64,000 nt of DNA from NCBI RefSeq assembly GCF_028771845.1, contig NZ_CP118270.1, forward strand, positions 1,302,001 to 1,366,000. The letters are read 5' to 3'. Below are positions 41,035-49,246 of this stretch, one piece after another. Made by a program: the position numbers and the translations under genes. The stretch comes from Paenibacillus marchantiae. GTDB lineage: Bacteria; Bacillota; Bacilli; Paenibacillales; Paenibacillaceae. Under the pieces are notes generated by a model. That model ran no database searches, was not told the DNA's origin, and saw nothing but the letters and a program-made list of their open reading frames with translations. Each line of letters starts with the position of its first letter. Position 1 is the stretch's first letter.

Positions 41035-41517
41035 ATGGGCAAGAATGATGGACAGAGTAAAGTGCTTGCACAGAATAAAAAGGCTTCCCATGACTACTTC
41101 ATTGAAGATACGTATGAAGCGGGCATGGTGCTTACCGGAACGGAGATTAAATCTCTTCGTAACGGCCGTGCGAATATTGGCGATGCATTTGCCACGATTC
41201 GGAACGGTGAGATTCATATTCACAATATGCATATTAGTCCTTTTGAACAAGGGAACCGTCATAATCCAATTGATCCAACACGTACGCGCAAGCTGTTGAT
41301 GCATAAAGTGCAGATCCACAAGCTTCTAGGGCTGTCGAAGCAGGATGGATACAGCATAGTACCGCTGAAGATCTATATTCGTAACGGGTATGCGAAGCTA
41401 TTGCTCGGACTGGGTAAAGGTAAGAAGCAGTATGATAAACGGGAGTCTGCTGCAAAACGCGATGCACAACGTGATATTCAACGGGTACTTCGCGAGAAGC
41501 AGAAGGTTGCTCGTTGA
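41035..41517 (+). CDS. smpB: SsrA-binding protein SmpB
   Basis: This 160-residue RNA-binding protein guides tmRNA to stalled ribosomes. [35 protein letters not shown] and the C-terminal [20 protein letters not shown] tail are the family hallmarks. GAGAAGGAGTGAGG precedes the ATG. Its RNA partner ssrA lies about 620 bp downstream. Confidence 0.97.
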   Translation: MGKNDGQSKVLAQNKKASHDYFIEDTYEAGMVLTGTEIKSLRNGRANIGDAFATIRNGEIHIHNMHISPFEQGNRHNPIDPTRTRKLLMHKVQIHKLLGLSKQDGYSIVPLKIYIRNGYAKLLLGLGKGKKQYDKRESAAKRDAQRDIQRVLREKQKVAR

Positions 41518-41587
41518 TTGGGTTGCTATGTGTTGATTTGCTCATGGTAAGTTAGTTAGTGATAGGCGGGTTATTTTAGAAATAAGG

Positions 41588-41631
41588 ATCTCAGGTTTTA
41601 CCCTTAGTTGGGTAGAGCTTGGGATTTTTTT
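41588..41631 (+). terminator. Probable terminator of smpB
   Basis: An imperfect stem ATCTCAGGTTTTACCC / GGGTAGAGCTTGGGAT is followed by a run of seven T. Confidence 0.65.
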
Positions 41632-42135
41632 GATCTGATTAGAGGTTTCTTGTTAAAAGGGTGTCAGATTTTTGTGCCAGATCTGATATGATATACAACA
41701 GTTTGCCATGTAACCTGTCTAATAGAAATTGTTAGTATGGGTCAGGTGAAGCTGTATGGTTTATTGGAAAGGTTGATGGAGTTATTGCAGATGGCTGCGT
41801 AGCTTGTTCGGATCGTGGGTAAGATAGTTAATAAAAGCTGTTCATGCTCATGAATTGTCTGCACTTCGGTACTCAACTTTACTTCCCTTAAGGGACGCGG
41901 TATAATATGTAGACGCTTGAGCATCATATGTGTGTTGGATAACATGCGTAGTTGCTCAGCCTGTTGGAACGTCTTCCAGCAATCTGTACTATATCGGTGA
42001 ATGTTCCTGTGTTATGATGTTCTTGTAGCAGGAATGCCGAGTTTGAAAGAAGCATCTTTTTACCTTGGAGGGAAAAAGATGTGCAGCACCTTTGCTCCGT
42101 ATTCACGGATTAATCCTGGAGCCCTTCTTATATGA
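41632..42135 (+). other. Non-coding region upstream of ssrA
   Basis: This 500-bp gap holds no convincing gene. It must contain the ssrA promoter. CATCTTTTT (42052-42060) and AAAAAGATG (42073-42081) form an inverted repeat shortly before ssrA. TTATGATGTTC near 42014 is a possible -10 area. No assignment is firm. Confidence 0.4.
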
Positions 42136-42497
42136 GGGGGCGTTTATGGATTCGACGGGGATAGTTCGAGCATGGGTAGCGGGTAGTGGGGACGCGTCCA
42201 CTTCATCAACGCTAAAGCCTATTAAACGGCAAACAACAAACAAACTACGCTTTCGCAGCCTAAGAAACTGTGTGCGTGCTTCTAACCTGCATCGCCCATG
42301 TGACAGGATTAGGGGCTAACAAGTAGTGGGATACGCTGTCACATCTCCGCCTGGGGTGTGCTGAAGAAGACAATCAGGCTGACCCAACGTATAGCCGGTT
42401 ACGGGGCGATACTCGGGTGACATCAAAACTGTGACTACACCCGTAGAAGCTTATGTGTCGTTATCTTCGGACAGGGGTTCGACTCCCCTCGCCTCCA
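42136..42497 (+). ncRNA. ssrA: Transfer-messenger RNA (tmRNA)
   Basis: This 362-nt RNA rescues stalled ribosomes with SmpB. The 5' GGGGGCG pairs with 3' CGCCTCC to form the tRNA-like acceptor stem, and the GGGGTTCGACTCCCC segment is the T arm. The discriminator is A; CCA is not encoded. The tag reading frame runs 42228-42263 and gives GKQQTNYAFAA followed by TAA. The tag ends in two alanines for ClpXP recognition. The 3' end is the attachment site of the island downstream. Confidence 0.96.
42477..42497 (+). other. attL: 3' end of ssrA
   Basis: These are the last 21 bases of ssrA (ending CTCCCCTCGCCTCCA), repeated exactly at 57387-57407 and with two changes at 59573-59593. Confidence 0.88.
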
Positions 42498-42502
42498 TAC
42501 TG

Positions 42503-42527
42503 AAAACCCGCTCTGTGAGCGGGTTTT
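42503..42527 (+). terminator. Terminator of ssrA
   Basis: CCCGCTC/GAGCGGG stem with TGT loop, AAAA before and TTTT after. It lies inside the element, just past attL. Confidence 0.88.
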
Positions 42528-42547
42528 AGCTTTTCTTATCTAAAGTT

Positions 42548-42564
42548 GTAGCCATTTAGTAGCC
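42548..42564. promoter_or_regulatory. Candidate integrase arm-type sites, left end
   Basis: Two GTAGCC direct repeats start 11 bp apart (42548 and 42559). The same pair with the same spacing occurs at the right end (57231 and 57242). A further copy, 42600-42605, lies in the next hairpin. Confidence 0.5.
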
Positions 42565-42593
42565 ATATCAATATTTTTAATTGGATCTTTATT

Positions 42594-42625
42594 AACCCAG
42601 TAGCCTTTTTGGCTACTGGGTTTTT
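42594..42625 (+). terminator. Hairpin terminator upstream of the integrase gene
   Basis: AACCCAGTAGCC/GGCTACTGGGTT with a T5 loop and a T run. It could insulate the integrase gene from ssrA transcription. Confidence 0.8.
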
Positions 42626-42779
42626 ATTGTTACAATATCTTTCCTTATGATAATTTGTAACTAAATACAGAACTCCTGTACGGTCGTTATTGAACGAGGT
42701 TCGACAGTTTTGCTATTTACGAATGTATGTTTTAGCTCTAAATTGTTTATATCAATAAGACAAAAAGGTGGCGTTAAAA

Positions 42780-43895
42780 ATGATGAAAGGTATTATTAAA
42801 ACGGAAAAAGGTAAGTATAGAGCAACATTTGATCATGGAACTATTAATGGTGAAAGAGATAGACGTTACAAGACTTATAAAACTCTTGAGGAGGCTGAAA
42901 AAGCTCTAACGGAGTTTAATTATAATAAGCAACGTAATCTGTTGGTTACTTCGAATAAAATGACTTTGGCCGAATTTATTGAATACTGGATGGAGAATTA
43001 CGTTAAGCACAAATGTGAAGAAACTACAAAATATGGGTACAATAATATAATAAATAAACATATTATTCCCTATTTCAAGGAGCTTGAATTGCAAAGTCTG
43101 CAACCTATTCATATTCAGCAGTATTACAATTTTCTAATGAATGTAAAAGGCCTATCGGCAAATACAGTTATTAAGCATCATGCGTGTTTGCGAAAATGCC
43201 TTAACTTTGGTTTGAAACAACAATTTGTACATCGAAATGTAGCTGACGCTGTTGAGCTTCCTAAGAAGAAAAGGTTTGAAGGTAAGTCGTATACTACACT
43301 ACAGCTAAAAGAATTGTTTAAAAAAGTACGTGATGAAAAATTAGAAGTAGCAGTATGTCTGGCAGGGTATTTGGGACTCAGGAGAGAAGAAGTTATTGGA
43401 CTGAAATGGGAAAATATTGATTTCGCCAATCGGATTATCAACATTGTTGAAGTTCGAACCTCCGCAGGTAAACAGGTGGTTATTAAACGGCCTAAGACGG
43501 AAGAGAGTAAGCGAAAACTATTTATTCCCGATGAGTTGTTTGAAGTATTAACCAGACATAAAGAAAAACAAAATTATTTTAAGAGCATCTTAAAAAGCGA
43601 ATACGTGGATTTAGATTATGTCTACACGAAAGACAATGGTGAGTTATACAGGGTTAACACTATTACTGAGCAATTTAAAGCGTTCTTGAAAAAGAATGAT
43701 CTGCCTCCGATTAGATTTCATGATTTGAGACATTCAGTGGCCAGTATTTTATATGATCAAAACGTTGATTTGAAAGCAATCTCAGAGCTTTTGGGCCATT
43801 CAGATATAGCTACGACGACAAAAATTTATACACATAGATTTGACAAAACGCATATGAAAACTATCACCGCTATGACTGCGGCATTGCATGCGTAA
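42780..43895 (+). CDS. int: Site-specific tyrosine integrase
   Basis: This phage-type tyrosine recombinase has about 372 residues. An N-terminal arm-binding domain (YRATFDHGTINGERDRRYKTY) and a SAM-like core-binding domain precede the catalytic domain. The catalytic residues are visible: Arg in GYLGLRREEVIGLKW, the HDLRHSVAS box with His and Arg, LGHSDIATT, and the nucleophile Tyr in KIYTHRF. ATG at 42780 follows AGGTGG. Its place 280 bp downstream of ssrA, facing away from it, is classical for ssrA-integrated elements. Confidence 0.95.
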   Translation: MMKGIIKTEKGKYRATFDHGTINGERDRRYKTYKTLEEAEKALTEFNYNKQRNLLVTSNKMTLAEFIEYWMENYVKHKCEETTKYGYNNIINKHIIPYFKELELQSLQPIHIQQYYNFLMNVKGLSANTVIKHHACLRKCLNFGLKQQFVHRNVADAVELPKKKRFEGKSYTTLQLKELFKKVRDEKLEVAVCLAGYLGLRREEVIGLKWENIDFANRIINIVEVRTSAGKQVVIKRPKTEESKRKLFIPDELFEVLTRHKEKQNYFKSILKSEYVDLDYVYTKDNGELYRVNTITEQFKAFLKKNDLPPIRFHDLRHSVASILYDQNVDLKAISELLGHSDIATTTKIYTHRFDKTHMKTITAMTAALHA

Positions 43896-43903
43896 AAAAA
43901 TTG

Positions 43904-43932
43904 ACTCTCCATTTCTGGAGGGTTTTTATTTT
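43904..43932 (+). terminator. Terminator of the integrase gene
   Basis: ACTCTCCA pairs with TGGAGGGT (one G-T pair), followed by a T-rich tail. Confidence 0.75.
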
Positions 43933-43966
43933 TATTCGACCCTTACTTCATGTCGATACCTTGATT

Positions 43967-44413
43967 TTATTTTACAAAGTTATCTGGATTGTTAAAGAAC
44001 TCTTCAGCCCTATTTTTTGAAATGCGAGCATTACTTTTTCCAAACAACATTTCTTTCAGAATGGGAATCAACAAATTGTATCCCAGCTTATCATATTCTT
44101 TTGCATAACGAATCAAAGCCATATCTATCTTGTTCAGACGCTGAGTCTTGCTTGTTCCGACATGTCGTGGTCTATCAAATGGAACTAATTTCAGGTCAGT
44201 AAAAACTCCTCGAATACCATCAAAGACAAACTCAGCATGATGGTCTTTTTGAGTTATCTTGATATTGCGGGATTTTTCGTACACACTCTGTATTTCAATC
44301 TGGGTAATTTTCCCTTTTAGTACATCGTTTTCATAAGCCCAGTAAAACCAGTCAGGATCAGTAAATAAAACTTGCGGTAAGGTTTTACCTTCATGTTTCC
44401 CAAAACCTAACAC
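43967..44413 (-). CDS. Small protein with exodeoxyribonuclease X C-terminal-like (DUF3820-like) motif
   Basis: The 148-residue protein opens with LGFGKHEGKTLPQVLFTDPDWFYWAYENDV. This resembles the GKHKGK...P.YL.W module found at the C-terminus of exonuclease X-like proteins and in DUF3820 proteins. No nuclease DEDD motif is present, so an enzymatic role is not supported. The C-terminal half is lysine-rich and could bind nucleic acid. The start is GTG at 44413 with a weak ribosome site. It points toward the integrase gene and is divergent from the methyltransferase. Confidence 0.7.
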   Translation of the reverse strand: MLGFGKHEGKTLPQVLFTDPDWFYWAYENDVLKGKITQIEIQSVYEKSRNIKITQKDHHAEFVFDGIRGVFTDLKLVPFDRPRHVGTSKTQRLNKIDMALIRYAKEYDKLGYNLLIPILKEMLFGKSNARISKNRAEEFFNNPDNFVK

Positions 44414-44689
44414 TGACCAACTTATCTACATCACATCTTCCCTAATTAGTGGATTTCGTCTATTTTAACAACCATAATAACATATTTTTTTGTTGTTTAA
44501 GTGTCTTACCGACAGGTAATACTCTTACGGCTATACTTCCGTTAATAATTCCTCTTTTACTATCCGCCCGTTACTTCAGATTGAATCAAAAACACCGTTT
44601 AACGAGTCGGATAAAAAGGAAATAAGAATTTTTGTTAAGCATTAACACGATCTTCACATATCATTCGTAAGTGTTGAAAGTTAGTATTA

Positions 44690-44712
44690 GACAGTCTGTC
44701 ATGTGGTAAAAT
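44690..44712 (+). promoter_or_regulatory. Promoter and candidate operator of the restriction-modification operon
   Basis: The gap 44414-44758 holds no gene. An extended -10 box, TGGTAAAAT, ends at 44712. Just upstream GACAGTCTGTC is a perfect dyad overlapping the promoter spacer. Such a dyad could bind a regulator or the methyltransferase itself; this is inferred. Confidence 0.5.
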
Positions 44713-44758
44713 AACATGTAAGAGAAAAGCCATTTAGTGAAACGAAAGGGGTAACATT

Positions 44759-46435
44759 TTGCTTGAATTAATAGACAAAAAACGGAGTGGGTCTTATTAT
44801 ACAAAGCCTGGAATCGTATCTCTCATTCTTGATTTAGTGGGTTACACAATTGATAAGCCTTTATTTGACCAATCCTTACTTGAACCTTCAACTGGAGCGG
44901 GTGCGTTTTTAGTAGAGGCTGTTGATCGTCTATTAGATTCTACAGAACATCATCATGGGAAAGAAGTATTCAGTAATGATAAAAAGATCTTTAGTATACT
45001 TTCTAAAGCAATAACATCGATCGAAATCGATTCCAATAAATATTCTACATTATGTGATAATTTCAAAAAACTTTTATGTAATAGAGGCTTGTCGGATAAT
45101 GTTAGCGAGAAATTAGTAAAAGAGTGGGTTATTAATGAAAATTTTTTGCTTTGGAACAAGCCAGTAGTTCAAAGATATAACTACATTGTTGGAAATCCAC
45201 CATATATAAGAATTGAAAACGTAGAAGATGGATTAGAGAAGAAGTATCGAAATCTGTACAAGACACTCTTTGATCGAGCAGACATATATGTAGCCTTCAT
45301 AGAGCATAGCCTTGAGATGTTAGATAGCGGTGGTAAATTAAATTTTATATGCACTGATCGATTTACGAAAAACCAATATGGTAAAAAGATTCGTAATTTC
45401 ATAAATGATAATTTTCGGGTATTACATTTCATGGATATTCATAATTCGCAACCATTCGTGGAGGAAGTATCAGCCTACCCATGTATTTTTACAATTGAAA
45501 ATGCCCAGCGAGGGGCAGGTAGAACATTAAGGATGGATTGTGTAACGAACTCTTATTTAGATACAGCAAAAAATTATTTGCTATATGGAAAACAACCTAC
45601 CACTGGAGATGTGGAGACACATAAAATAGATGAATGGTTTAAAGGAACAGATCCATGGATTCTTAATGGGAAAAATGCACAGTTAATTTTAAATAAATTG
45701 GAAAAAGAGCACCCAGTAATAACGGATGCACCACATTTTATCCACGTAGGTATTGGAGTAGCTACTGGTGCTAAAGATGTCTACGTTATTAATCCAAATA
45801 AAATTGATATCGAGCCAGATATCCTCCTTCCAGTAGTTACAAAAGATGACATTGCCAAGGGGATTATTGAATGGCGAGGGTATTATGTGATAAACCCATA
45901 TCTTGAGGATGGCTCGTTGGTTAGTCTTGATGATTATCCCAAATTAAAAAAACATCTTATTAAGCATGAGGAACTTCTAAAATCAAGAAGTACAGCTAAA
46001 AGTAATCCTACCAAATGGTACAAGACAATTGATCGAATCTTTCCTGAAAGGTTAGAACAACAAAAATTACTTATACCAGACATTAAATCCAAGAATTTGA
46101 TTGTTAAAGATAAAGGCGAATATTATCCAGAACATAGTCTTTACTATGTTACAGCGGGTTCGTGGGATATCGATGCATTACAAGCAATTTTGGTCAGTTC
46201 GGTAGTGAAGTTTTTTGTTTGGTCCTATGCCACAAAAATGCGTGGAGATTATTTGAGATATCAAGCACAGTATCTAAAAAAAATTCGACTTCCTTCCGAT
46301 GTATCTGAAAATGATGTGTATAATCTAAAGAGACTTCATCAAGAAAAAGATTTTGTAGGGATTGATCATATTGCACAACGCTTGTTTAATTTGAGTGACG
46401 AGGAATTGCTAATCATACAAGATCTCGTCCAATAA
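44759..46435 (+). CDS. DNA adenine N6-methyltransferase, PaeR7I/XhoI-type
   Basis: The 558-residue enzyme has the S-adenosylmethionine motif LLEPSTGAGAFLVEAVD near residue 45 and the catalytic NPPY in YIVGNPPYIRIEN near residue 148, the order of gamma-class N6-adenine methyltransferases. The C-terminal 250 residues form a target-recognition region. The paired endonuclease gene 17 bp downstream is of the PaeR7I/XhoI family, so methylation of adenine within CTCGAG is predicted. The start is TTG at 44759 with AAAGGGG upstream. Confidence 0.9.
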   Translation: MLELIDKKRSGSYYTKPGIVSLILDLVGYTIDKPLFDQSLLEPSTGAGAFLVEAVDRLLDSTEHHHGKEVFSNDKKIFSILSKAITSIEIDSNKYSTLCDNFKKLLCNRGLSDNVSEKLVKEWVINENFLLWNKPVVQRYNYIVGNPPYIRIENVEDGLEKKYRNLYKTLFDRADIYVAFIEHSLEMLDSGGKLNFICTDRFTKNQYGKKIRNFINDNFRVLHFMDIHNSQPFVEEVSAYPCIFTIENAQRGAGRTLRMDCVTNSYLDTAKNYLLYGKQPTTGDVETHKIDEWFKGTDPWILNGKNAQLILNKLEKEHPVITDAPHFIHVGIGVATGAKDVYVINPNKIDIEPDILLPVVTKDDIAKGIIEWRGYYVINPYLEDGSLVSLDDYPKLKKHLIKHEELLKSRSTAKSNPTKWYKTIDRIFPERLEQQKLLIPDIKSKNLIVKDKGEYYPEHSLYYVTAGSWDIDALQAILVSSVVKFFVWSYATKMRGDYLRYQAQYLKKIRLPSDVSENDVYNLKRLHQEKDFVGIDHIAQRLFNLSDEELLIIQDLVQ

Positions 46436-46452
46436 AATGAGGTGGCTTTGAT

Positions 46453-47154
46453 TTGTGGATGCCAGAAGCAAATGAGATTCAAATTATGACTCAGGAAGCC
46501 TTAAAAGCATTTTGGGGTGTAAGAACTAATGGAGTTCTTAATGGTCAGACAATGGATGGATTTTCAGATATGTTAAGGTATATTTTAGATTTGAACGGCA
46601 TTTCAGAGGGTGAGATTGTAATGGGGAGATCAGCTAAACTTCCTGGTTACTTTAGAATGTCAAAAGATTGGGATATGGTTGTCCTTAAAAGGTACTCAGA
46701 CGGATCTCAAAAACTCCTCGCAGTTATTGAATTCAAGTCAATGCATGGTTCAGTAGGAAATAATCTTAATAACAGAACAGAGGAAGCTGTTGGTAGCAGT
46801 TATGATTTATTAAAAGCATTTGAGCATGGTGCTTTTGGTGTATCTCGTCCATTTTTGGGATATATATATGTGATGAGTGACCATGTTAAAAATAAAGGTG
46901 GATTAGATCGAAAAGGAATGCTATTCAAGCCACTTGAGGAATATATGGAGTTTCCAAGGACTAAGAAACCTGCTAATTACGAAGAACGGGCTGAGCTTTT
47001 TATGGTAAAGATGGTTCAAGAACAATTATATGATAAATGTGCTCTTATAATTTCAGATATTGATAATCATGGGGAATATCGTACGCCTAATCAAGATTTA
47101 TCAATAGAACTACTTGTCCGATCATTGGTAGGTCATATTGTTGCAAATCAGTAA
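46453..47154 (+). CDS. Type II restriction endonuclease, PaeR7I/XhoI family
   Basis: This protein of 233 residues matches the PaeR7I/XhoI family in length and motifs. SKDWDMVVLKRYSDG is followed by LLAVIEFKSMHGSVGNN, an (E/D)-X-K catalytic centre, and by NNRTEEAVGSSYDL. FGYIYVM-like LGYIYVMSDH lies further on. It would cut CTCGAG not protected by the upstream methyltransferase. TTG at 46453 is well spaced from AGGTGG; an ATG at 46459 is the alternative. The methyltransferase comes first, which favours protection before cutting. Confidence 0.9.
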   Translation: MWMPEANEIQIMTQEALKAFWGVRTNGVLNGQTMDGFSDMLRYILDLNGISEGEIVMGRSAKLPGYFRMSKDWDMVVLKRYSDGSQKLLAVIEFKSMHGSVGNNLNNRTEEAVGSSYDLLKAFEHGAFGVSRPFLGYIYVMSDHVKNKGGLDRKGMLFKPLEEYMEFPRTKKPANYEERAELFMVKMVQEQLYDKCALIISDIDNHGEYRTPNQDLSIELLVRSLVGHIVANQ

Positions 47155-47222
47155 AATGAGCACAGCGGATCGACAAATGCATATGAGAACTGTCAATGCT
47201 ATCAGAGTGGCATTGACATGTG

Positions 47223-47253
47223 AAAAAAACCCACGTATGGAGGGTTTTTTTTT
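47223..47253. terminator. Bidirectional terminator between the endonuclease gene and the excisionase-like gene
   Basis: AAAAAAACCC pairs with GGGTTTTTTT; A and T runs on both sides serve convergent genes. Confidence 0.85.
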
Positions 47254-47434
47254 ATGAAGTGATAATTTGTTGTTCGATCCATAGTTCGAGTTCAGCTCTC
47301 GGTATCCTGTTTTGTTTACCTATCTTAACGTGTGGTACGCCACCGTTATTGATCAGATCATACATAACATTTCTCCCGACCCGTAGGATGCTTCTCGCCT
47401 CGTCAACTGTCAGCAATTCATAATTTTTCTCCAC
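47252..47434 (-). CDS. Excisionase-like helix-turn-helix protein
   Basis: The 60-residue protein reads ELLTVDEARSILRVGRNVMY then DLINNGGVPHVKIG and RIPRAELELWIEQQ. This is the MerR-like winged helix of excisionases and small helix-turn-helix proteins. With the integrase it probably governs excision of the element. The start is GTG at 47434 with GGGAGTG upstream. It could alternatively regulate the replication gene downstream. Confidence 0.85.
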   Translation of the reverse strand: MEKNYELLTVDEARSILRVGRNVMYDLINNGGVPHVKIGKQNRIPRAELELWIEQQIITS

Positions 47435-47544
47435 TTTATATCACTCCCGTTTATTATTCCTTGGTGGTAAGCCTTATGTCATTACTATAAATGATAAGCA
47501 AGTTGTTTTGGCCAAAAAGTGGTTCGATAGTGTTCGACTGTTAC

Positions 47545-47583
47545 AGATAACTCAGATTGAAATTTATGAGTTATCTTTTTTTG
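47545..47583 (+). terminator. Terminator-like hairpin in the leader of the replication gene
   Basis: AGATAACTCA (47545-47554) pairs with TGAGTTATCT (47567-47576), and eight T end the structure. No gene lies upstream on this strand within the 363-bp gap 47435-47797. It may therefore be an attenuator in the leader of the replication gene, or it may end a short RNA. Nothing else clear was found in the gap. Confidence 0.6.
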
Positions 47584-47797
47584 TTGGACAGCATTAGTCA
47601 CCGTTAATTGATTAATATTGGCATCGGACTGACTATTATATAATTTGACCTCAAAATGGTCTGTCTGAGGGACAAAAAATGATGTTCGGATCGCTAAAAA
47701 AATAGCAATTGAAATACTGAAAATCCCTTGCGGCAATTGGCTTTAAGCTGTTTTTGAAATTGAATTTAATTATTATAAAGAAGGAGTTGGTATCCAC

Positions 47798-48769
47798 ATG
47801 ATTCATACGGCAAGACTTTTTGTGCAGTTATCTGATGAAGAGGTAGTTGGTGTAAAGCGAAGATTTAAAGAGGACATAGCGTTGGTGCATGAAATTATTG
47901 ATGGTCAATTTGAAGAAGTATTCGATACTGATATTACAATTAAGTTCGGTACATGGTACTTATTTACGACAATTGATGTAGTTCAATTGTTAAGGAGAGG
48001 CATCGTCTTGGAGAACGATTTGTCTACTATTCAAAAAGCACTGGATGCATATCTTTATTTTGTTCTTGGTGAAAACGATAAGGAATTTACGCTTTGCCGA
48101 ATTGACTATCGATTCGATGCCGTAATTGCTGATGCTGCGGAGCGGCAGGTTGTGTTAGATCTTTTGAAGAAGTCGATTGATCGATTTGGATATAAGGTGA
48201 AGAGAAATATATACGGCACGACTTTGTATTACAATTCAAAATCGATTGTTATCTGTGTCTATGATAAAGAAGCCGAGCGTCAGGATAAATGTAAAGTCAT
48301 AAAGAAATATGAAAAAGATGTCTTACGGGTAGAAGTACGTCTATTAAATCGGCATTTGAATTACATGAAAAGACATTATAGGTTAGACAAAAAAATGGGC
48401 AATTACTTCAATCACGATTTTTGGATTAAGTACATGGCGAATAATATTATGCCGATATTTCATTCTGGTAATTTTTATACGAAGGCTGAAGCTTTCAAAA
48501 TAATAAAACGAAGCGGATTGAAAGAGCAGGAAAAAACAAAGGTAAGAAAATTCCTTACAGATGTAATGAAGCTTGGTTTCGATGGGATCAAGTCATTAAA
48601 GAGGAAAAAACCAGGATGCAAATTGAAACCTGCCTACAGCTCATATGTAATCAAAGAGAATATAAAAAGATTAGAAGCATTGGGAATCAATCCGCTTCTT
48701 GTGGAGAAAAACGATGAGGTAATTTTAAGTCGAGATATGTGTATTCGGAATCCATTTTATTTTGGTTAA
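47798..48769 (+). CDS. Putative replication initiator, phage/plasmid II/X-like
   Basis: The protein has 323 residues. Segments such as LCRIDYRFDAV, KSIVICVYDKEAERQ and VLRVEVRLLNRHLNYM recall gene II/X rolling-circle replication proteins of filamentous phages and related plasmids (strand with YDK, then an RxExR strand). A catalytic tyrosine is plausible but not assigned. The C-terminus is very basic (KSLKRKKPGCKLK), which fits DNA binding. AAGGAG precedes the ATG. The hairpin-rich block right after it would suit an origin. The assignment is tentative. Confidence 0.55.
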   Translation: MIHTARLFVQLSDEEVVGVKRRFKEDIALVHEIIDGQFEEVFDTDITIKFGTWYLFTTIDVVQLLRRGIVLENDLSTIQKALDAYLYFVLGENDKEFTLCRIDYRFDAVIADAAERQVVLDLLKKSIDRFGYKVKRNIYGTTLYYNSKSIVICVYDKEAERQDKCKVIKKYEKDVLRVEVRLLNRHLNYMKRHYRLDKKMGNYFNHDFWIKYMANNIMPIFHSGNFYTKAEAFKIIKRSGLKEQEKTKVRKFLTDVMKLGFDGIKSLKRKKPGCKLKPAYSSYVIKENIKRLEALGINPLLVEKNDEVILSRDMCIRNPFYFG

Positions 48770-48835
48770 CGTAGTGGACTCTAATGAATAATTCAATGAT
48801 TCGTATCTATAATGCAATATGCAAAAAGAGGGACG

Positions 48836-49214
48836 TGGTACAGTATCGTAAACATGGAGCGATCGTCAAAATCAATAAGATTTTCCTACATCTCATAGAA
48901 TTGTAGCAACGGGATGAGGGAATAGCGGGAAGAGGGACTTCGTTCACGGGGAGTCTTCCGTCTCACCTTCACCCGTTGGGTTTGGTTCAACTGGAAGCTC
49001 CATTCACTCCGTTACAATCGCCTGTGACGACCGTTCGGGCTTTGCCGCTCACTTTGGAACGGAGTGCCGTTCACTTCGCCCCTAAAGGCATTTGGACAGC
49101 TCTCCGCTGTCCAATGTCTCTTGCAGAGACAGAGGCAAGTTGTCCAGTCCTTGACTGTCCAAGTATCAGGTAATATGCATGTCCTGTTACCAGCCCATCC
49201 AAATTACCTGATAC
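48836..49214. other. GC-rich, hairpin-dense non-coding block, candidate replication origin
   Basis: This part of the gap 48770-49246 is markedly richer in GC than the AT-rich genes around it and has no convincing gene. Inverted repeats include GAACGG/CCGTTC (49057-49072), TTGGACAGC/GCTGTCCAA (49092-49114), TGTCTC/GAGACA (49115-49131) and the 12-bp GTATCAGGTAAT/ATTACCTGATAC (49163-49214). Several TGTCC/GGACA motifs recur. Such folding is typical of rolling-circle double- or single-strand origins or of packaging signals. A small RNA is another option. Confidence 0.6.
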
Positions 49215-49246
49215 CAAAATAAAGTGAAAAAGAGGAGGTGCATCAA

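Noticed and set aside
42594..42625. GTAGCC in this hairpin as a third arm-type site
   Set aside because: The motif is part of a perfect terminator stem, which explains it without integrase binding; a dual role remains possible.
47485..47736. 83-codon minus-strand frame between the excisionase-like and replication genes
   Set aside because: No ribosome binding site and it covers the terminator-like hairpin; more likely leader DNA.
49092..49214. Possible CRISPR array in the repeat-rich block
   Set aside because: The repeats are inverted, of different sequence and spacing, with no regular direct repeats and no cas genes.
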